The position numbers and the translations under genes are program-made. Positions 59,847-64,000 of a DNA stretch of 64,000 bases are shown here, piece after piece. The notes beneath the pieces are model-generated. The model made no database searches, had not been told where the DNA came from, and worked only from the letters and a program-made list of their open reading frames with translations. Source of the DNA: JACKII01 sp041687435 (GTDB lineage: Bacteria > Pseudomonadota > Alphaproteobacteria > Bin95); the NCBI GenBank assembly GCA_041687435.1, contig JAWLBX010000012.1, positions 1-64,000 of the forward strand. The letters run 5' to 3'. Each line of letters begins with the position of its first letter. The first letter of the stretch is position 1.

Positions 59847-61205
59847 TCACGCCGCCGCCAGTCGGGAGACCGTGCCGGCATCCGCCAGCGTATCCAAGGT
59901 CCAAACAGCATCGATCAGCGGCCAAATCGGCCTGGAGAAGCCGGCGCGCGCGGCCAGCATGGTCAGCTTTTCTTCCAGCTCCGCGTCGGTCAATGGGTTG
60001 TCCGGTGAGCCGCGGGCGGCATCAATGCTGATGGTTTCGGCGCTGTCATTGGCCATGCGGAACATCGCATGCACGCTGGCGATATCCATCGTATCGTCGT
60101 CGATGAAGCGAATCTGTGGCCGGCCGTCGTGCAGGGTTTCGGCCACGGCGGCGTCGCTGAAGGCGTCCAGGCCCGCCTCGCCGCGTTTGAAGGCGACGGC
60201 CATGGCATGTTGGGCGCTGACCTGAGCCTCCCGCCCGGTAGTCACATCCGGCCGATCCGTTCGTTGGCGCAACAGCGGGTGGCCGCGCAGCTCAACCGAC
60301 GCCACATCCGCCGCGCGGAAGCCGGGCCGGCGGGCAAAGACCAGGGCGGCGTCAATGACCGGGTTCAGCACGATTCCCGCCGGGTAGGGTTTGTACGTGT
60401 TCTTCGCGATCTCCCAAACCGTGCCCAGATCATCGGTCAAAGCGCCGGCCTTCGGCCCGTCGCAATAAACAGCCAGGAAACCCCGCTCGCCGGATAACGG
60501 GGCCGGCGGGCCGGAGAAGTCTGCCTCTGCCAGCAGGGCCGATTGCATGCCGAGCCGGGCCGCGTTGCCGACGCTCAGGCTCTTGGACATGGTGCCCAGT
60601 GTCTCCACCAGCCCGGCAGACTGTGCAGCCGCATTGCCGAGCGCCCAGATGAATTGCTGCGAATTTAACCTCGCCAGTGCGCCGGCGCCGACAGCCGCGC
60701 CGAAAATCCCGCAGGTGGACGTGATGTGCCAGCCGCGGGCGTAGTGATAGGGCGAAACTGCATTGCCCAGCCGGCACGCGATCTCGCCTCCCAGCACAAA
60801 CGCGCGCAACAGGTCCGCTCCGGAACAGGGCCGGTGCTCGGCAAAGGCAAACAGGGGTGGCGCAAGCGGGGCCGAAGGGTGAATGATGGTGTCAGGGTGA
60901 TTGTCGTCATAGTCGAAAATATTGGCCGCCATCGCGTTCAGGAATGCCGCCAGCGCCGGGTCGCAGCGCTCCCGGCGGCCGATCAGCGAGACATTGCCAT
61001 TGCCGGCGAACGGCGCCATCGTCGCCAATGCCTTTTCGACCGCCGCTTCCTGGCAGCCGGAAAAGCCTGTCGCGAATATGTTGAGGATTGAGCGCTTTGC
61101 CTCGTGCAGGACTTCGGGTGGAATATCCTCCCACCGCAACCTCGTTGCAAACGCGGCCCATTCCGCTTCCAGGCGGCCGGGCATGTGAGAGGGTGGATAG
61201 GTCAT
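59847..61205 (-). CDS. MmgE/PrpD family protein
   Basis: This 452-residue protein belongs to the 2-methylcitrate dehydratase/aconitate decarboxylase superfamily. An all-helical N-terminal domain contains AKRSILNIFATGFSGC, NAMAANIFDYDDNHPDTIIHPSA (the conserved Asp/His pair of the active site) and RLGNAVSPYHYARGWHITSTCG. A C-terminal lid domain follows. Many bacterial copies act on unknown dicarboxylates rather than 2-methylcitrate; no prpB or prpC is nearby. The ATG at 61205 is chosen from the family start. It leads the minus-strand module with the SDR and, further on, the selenoprotein. Confidence 0.92.
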   Translation of the reverse strand: MTYPPSHMPGRLEAEWAAFATRLRWEDIPPEVLHEAKRSILNIFATGFSGCQEAAVEKALATMAPFAGNGNVSLIGRRERCDPALAAFLNAMAANIFDYDDNHPDTIIHPSAPLAPPLFAFAEHRPCSGADLLRAFVLGGEIACRLGNAVSPYHYARGWHITSTCGIFGAAVGAGALARLNSQQFIWALGNAAAQSAGLVETLGTMSKSLSVGNAARLGMQSALLAEADFSGPPAPLSGERGFLAVYCDGPKAGALTDDLGTVWEIAKNTYKPYPAGIVLNPVIDAALVFARRPGFRAADVASVELRGHPLLRQRTDRPDVTTGREAQVSAQHAMAVAFKRGEAGLDAFSDAAVAETLHDGRPQIRFIDDDTMDIASVHAMFRMANDSAETISIDAARGSPDNPLTDAELEEKLTMLAARAGFSRPIWPLIDAVWTLDTLADAGTVSRLAAA

Positions 61206-61309
61206 GAGCGTTTCTTCTTTCCGCCTGCTGGCTGGAGACTTTGCATGCAACCGCCGCTAGACTGGCAGCCGTCTCCTCGTTTGAGAACCTTCCTTGTTTG
61301 AGAACCGTT

Positions 61310-62116
61310 ATGATGCCTTCCTTGTCGCCCGACGCCCTCCGTTCCTTTGCCCGACAGGCTCGGCTTGCCGCCCGGAATGGCAGCCTTGCAGAGCCCACTC
61401 CCGGCAAATCGCCCGGCATCGTACAAGGTAATCTGGCAATTCTGCCCGCCGACTGGGCGGATGATTTCCTGCGGTTCTGCCACCTGAACCAGAAGCCCTG
61501 CCCGCTGCTGACCGTTTCCCGGCCAGGGGAGTATCTCTTGAATGAACTGGGCGACGATATCGACGTGCGTACCGATGTGCCCATGTACCGGGTTTTTCAT
61601 GACGGCACCCTGACCGAGGACGTTCCGGACATCCGTCACCTGTGGCGGGATGATTTTGTTGCCTTCGTTCTCGGCTGTTCGTTCTCGTTCGAGGAAGCCT
61701 TGCTGAGTGCCGGGCTGCGCCTGCGGCACCTGGAGCAGGGTATCGACGTTGCCATGTACCGCACCAACATCGCCACCACGCCATCCGGCCCCTATAGCGG
61801 GCCGATGGTTGTGTCCATGCGCCCGTTTAGGCCGGCAGACGCCATCCGCGCCATTCAGATCACTTCCCGCTTTCCGCGGGTACACGGCGCGCCGGTGCAT
61901 TTCGGCGATCCGAGCCAGATCGGAATTTCCGACATCAGCAAGCCGGACTGGGGCGCGCCCGTTTCCATAGAAGCGGGCGAAACCCCCGTATTTTGGGCGT
62001 GCGGAGTAACCCCACAGTCTGTAATCGAATACGCCCGGCCGCCGATCTGCATCACCCACAAGCCCGGTCATATGCTGATTACGGACCGCCTGAACGCCGA
62101 ATACGCAGCGTTCTGA
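61310..62116 (+). CDS. DUF1445/YcsI-family putative hydro-lyase (D-glutamate cyclase-like)
   Basis: This 268-residue protein has family motifs GIVQGNLAILPADWADDFLRFC, DIDVRTDVPMYRVF, FVAFVLGCSFSFEEAL, MYRTNI and a C-terminal WACGVTPQSVIEYARPPICITHKPGHM. The mitochondrial homologue (D-glutamate cyclase) converts D-glutamate to 5-oxo-D-proline; bacterial copies are called putative hydro-lyases. ATG at 61310 (a second ATG follows directly). Divergent from the MmgE/PrpD gene. Two copies of GTTTGAGAACC (61279-61289, 61296-61306) precede it. Confidence 0.92.
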   Translation: MMPSLSPDALRSFARQARLAARNGSLAEPTPGKSPGIVQGNLAILPADWADDFLRFCHLNQKPCPLLTVSRPGEYLLNELGDDIDVRTDVPMYRVFHDGTLTEDVPDIRHLWRDDFVAFVLGCSFSFEEALLSAGLRLRHLEQGIDVAMYRTNIATTPSGPYSGPMVVSMRPFRPADAIRAIQITSRFPRVHGAPVHFGDPSQIGISDISKPDWGAPVSIEAGETPVFWACGVTPQSVIEYARPPICITHKPGHMLITDRLNAEYAAF

Positions 62117-62149
62117 GCCGCCGCCCTGCAACAAAAAGAGAAGTCATCC

Positions 62150-62782
62150 ATGACCGCATCCGCAATTGCCGAAATCACCCAGTTCTGGCTTGGGCCGGCA
62201 CTGGGATCGCCGGACGCCGCCAACAGCCGCCGCGATTGGTGGTACAGAGGCGGGGAAACCGTGGATGCTGAAATCCGCGACCGCTTCGGTCACTTGGTGG
62301 AATCCGCGTGCGGCGGCGGCCTGTCGGAATGGGAGACTTCCGGAGAGGGAGCGTTTGCGCTGATCCTGCTGCTGGACCAATTCACCCGCAATATCTACCG
62401 GGGAACGACCAGCGCCTATGCCGGCGACACGCGGGCGTTTCAGGTGGTGTCAAACGCCATCACTGCTGGACTCGACACCCACTTGCACCCGGTCGAGCGC
62501 ATTTGGATCTACCATCCATTTCACCATTCCGAATCCGTAGCAGAGCAGGACCGCGGCCTGGCGCTGTTGCAGGCCGTGCGCAGAGATGCGCCGGCCGACT
62601 GGCGCCCCTATGTCGAGCGGTCCATTCAAGGCTGGACCCGGCACCGCAGCATTGTCGCCCGCTTCAACCGCTTTCCGCACCGCAACCACACCATCGGCCG
62701 TCAAAGCACGGCGGAAGAGTTGGCGTTTCTGGCGACGGAAGGCGAGAGTTTTGGCCAGGGTGCGGGATCAGCGCCGCAATAG
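62150..62782 (+). CDS. DUF924 family protein
   Basis: This 210-residue helical protein has the family signatures ALILLLDQFTRNIYRGTTSAYA, IYHPFHHSE and RFNRFPHRNHTIGRQST. DUF924 proteins are TPR-like, widespread in alphaproteobacteria and of unknown function. It starts 33 bases after the DUF1445 gene in the same direction and overlaps the convergent nnrS-like gene by 15 bases at their 3' ends. Confidence 0.92.
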   Translation: MTASAIAEITQFWLGPALGSPDAANSRRDWWYRGGETVDAEIRDRFGHLVESACGGGLSEWETSGEGAFALILLLDQFTRNIYRGTTSAYAGDTRAFQVVSNAITAGLDTHLHPVERIWIYHPFHHSESVAEQDRGLALLQAVRRDAPADWRPYVERSIQGWTRHRSIVARFNRFPHRNHTIGRQSTAEELAFLATEGESFGQGAGSAPQ

Positions 62783-63955
62783 CAGCGGCCCGTAAGCCAA
62801 GCAGAACCCGGCATAGGCCCCGAACCAGGCCAGCCCCGAAATGTCATAAAGCCATAACGCGTGCTGCGGGTACATGCCGGACACAAACCGGGCAACGACC
62901 GCCACGATCAGCAGGGCGTAAATCGCTACCGTTCTGCGGTTTGCCGTCAACTGCTGCCCTGTATGGCCGAGCGTCGCGCGGGTCATCACCGCGAGGGTCA
63001 TAAGGCCAATGCCGCCCGCCATCCAAAGATGCTGTGCGGCGGCAAGGCCGAACATGCCGGGAAGCACAAGTTCCGCACCCAGCGCCAGCGCGCCGAGCGG
63101 GAGGAAGAGATAGCCGGCATGCAACACCCAGACCAGAGCCTCCCCGCCGGTGCGTCCCCCTCGCCACCGCAGCAAGCGCAGCAGGTGCAGCAAACCTGCC
63201 AGTATCAGGGTACCTCCCGAAACCGCTGCGTCAGGCAGCAAAATCCAAAGCACCAACGCGGCCAGGAATACGGCAAGCGCGATCTTGTCGAACCGCTGCA
63301 TCGGTGGCACGGGCAGCCTGCCCTCCCCCTGGCGAACGAGCCAGTTGCGGGAAAACGACGGCACGATCCGTCCGCCGACCAGGGCAATCATCATCAATGC
63401 GGCGGCAAGACCAAGGCGGAGGCCGAACCCCTGGGCCGCATAGGCGCCCGCTGCCGCTTCCCAATGAAACAGGCCATTGGCGACCAGAAGCGTAATTAGC
63501 GCCGCAAATACCGGCAGGTTGCGCCAGTTCCGCCCGGCGATGATTTCCCGCCCGATCATTGCCGAAAGCGCTGCCGGCATGGCCAAATCTGCCGCTGCGA
63601 CGCCCAACGGCGGCAGGTAGGCGGAAATCGTCACGGCAAGCCGCCCGGCCAGCCATAACGCGAACAGCACCGCCAACGGCCAGCCGACAACGGGCAAGCG
63701 GCCGGTCCAGTTTGGCACCGCCGTCATCAGGAAGCCGGCAACCACCGCGCCCAGATATCCGAACAGGAACTCATGCGCGTGCCAGGACACCGGATCGAAA
63801 GCGGTAGGCAAGGCAAGGTGACCGCTCAACATGGGCACCCATAACGCCATGGAAACCGCGGCCCAAAGGGCACCGCCAAGGAAAAACGGCCGGAAGCCGA
63901 AGGACAGAACCGCCGGCCCTTTCCAGGCCCGCACCTGCTGCGCAGTCGTGGTCAT
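62768..63955 (-). CDS. NnrS family protein
   Basis: This 395-residue, about 12-helix haem-copper membrane protein has signatures LSFGFRPFFLGGALWA, FDPVSWHAHEFLFGYLGAVVAGFLMTAVPNWT-type segment (His pair of the haem site) and a C-terminal HLWMAGGIGLMTLAVMTRATLGHTG. NnrS proteins are linked to nitric-oxide and nitrite stress in denitrifiers; no nitrite or NO reductase genes are nearby. The ATG at 63955 has AAAAGG 9 bases upstream, close after a truncated upstream gene. Confidence 0.93.
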   Translation of the reverse strand: MTTTAQQVRAWKGPAVLSFGFRPFFLGGALWAAVSMALWVPMLSGHLALPTAFDPVSWHAHEFLFGYLGAVVAGFLMTAVPNWTGRLPVVGWPLAVLFALWLAGRLAVTISAYLPPLGVAAADLAMPAALSAMIGREIIAGRNWRNLPVFAALITLLVANGLFHWEAAAGAYAAQGFGLRLGLAAALMMIALVGGRIVPSFSRNWLVRQGEGRLPVPPMQRFDKIALAVFLAALVLWILLPDAAVSGGTLILAGLLHLLRLLRWRGGRTGGEALVWVLHAGYLFLPLGALALGAELVLPGMFGLAAAQHLWMAGGIGLMTLAVMTRATLGHTGQQLTANRRTVAIYALLIVAVVARFVSGMYPQHALWLYDISGLAWFGAYAGFCLAYGPLLLRR

Positions 63956-63967
63956 CCCTCATGCCTT

Positions 63968-64000
63968 TTAACGGCGAAGATCCATGAACTCGCCTTGGTG
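63968..64000 (-). CDS. 3' end of a gene cut by the right window edge
   Basis: On the minus strand the last codons read His-Gln-Gly-Glu-Phe-Met-Asp-Leu-Arg-Arg then TAA (63970-63968), 12 bases before the nnrS ATG. The spacing suggests an operon. Too little remains to identify the product, and the coding call itself is uncertain. Confidence 0.35.
   Translation of the reverse strand, partial: HQGEFMDLRR

Noticed and set aside
1..64000. CRISPR arrays, tRNA, rRNA, integrases or insertion sequences
   Set aside because: None was recognised: no spaced direct-repeat array, no transposase motif and no cloverleaf or TTC-A-type tRNA signature was seen by eye. A tRNAscan or Infernal run would settle small RNAs.

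Overview
The window is a GC-rich (mid-60s percent), densely packed bacterial chromosome segment. It reads as an alphaproteobacterium, most likely in or near the Rhodospirillales. The evidence is a COG4111-type NAD regulator beside nadA-nadC, a SURF1/thrC neighbourhood, TctABC, CaiB-type CoA transferases, DUF1445 and DUF924 proteins, NnrS, hemP, and alphaproteobacterial codon use. No tRNA, rRNA, CRISPR array, transposase or phage gene was seen. The left edge cuts a divergent gene just after its start; the right edge cuts the last codons of a gene upstream of nnrS.

Region by region. 0.2-5.0 kb: a compact three-gene envelope cluster of unknown function (membrane coiled-coil protein, exported degenerate vWA-like protein, exported vWA protein with beta repeats). 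5.1-10.8 kb: an RND efflux adaptor and pump translationally coupled to a class III nucleotide cyclase. 10.9-17.1 kb: SDR, SURF1, M32 carboxypeptidase (with a decayed copy of its C-terminus just downstream), thrC, and a GMC oxidoreductase broken by a single-base frameshift. 17.1-22.6 kb: acyl-CoA catabolism (CoA transferase, LLM flavoenzyme, enoyl-CoA hydratase, two unlike acyl-CoA dehydrogenases). 22.8-25.9 kb: NAD synthesis (NadQ-like regulator, nadA, nadC, twin candidate operators). 26-29 kb: tctCBA.

29.5-36.9 kb: a peptide-type ABC importer with an amidase and its small partner. The unit lies behind a candidate sigma-54 promoter, and its two ATPases sit on the opposite strand. 37.1-39.7 kb: cupin, ornithine-cyclodeaminase-like protein, and an HtrA-like protein lacking its catalytic triad. 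39.8-43.2 kb: a BCCT carrier with a lipoprotein that appears to fuse two solute-binding modules. 43.3-50.4 kb: an iron block (catecholate-type TonB receptor, PiuC, ExbB-ExbD-TonB, an FMN hydroxyacid dehydrogenase and hemP) with two Fur-like palindromes. 50.8-56.4 kb: HPP-CBS protein, CPA1 antiporter with a cyclic-nucleotide-binding domain, Tat-exported aldo/keto reductase, DUF6064 protein.

56.5-61.2 kb, minus strand: MmgE/PrpD, SDR, a GrdB-family reductase-like protein and a CoA transferase. The GrdB-like gene is the most notable item. Its reading frame is interrupted once, by a UGA exactly where a UxxC/CxxC redox motif is expected, and a bacterial-type SECIS-like hairpin follows immediately. 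It is best read as a selenoprotein of about 321 residues that gene callers would split in two. 61.3-64 kb: DUF1445, DUF924 and NnrS proteins.
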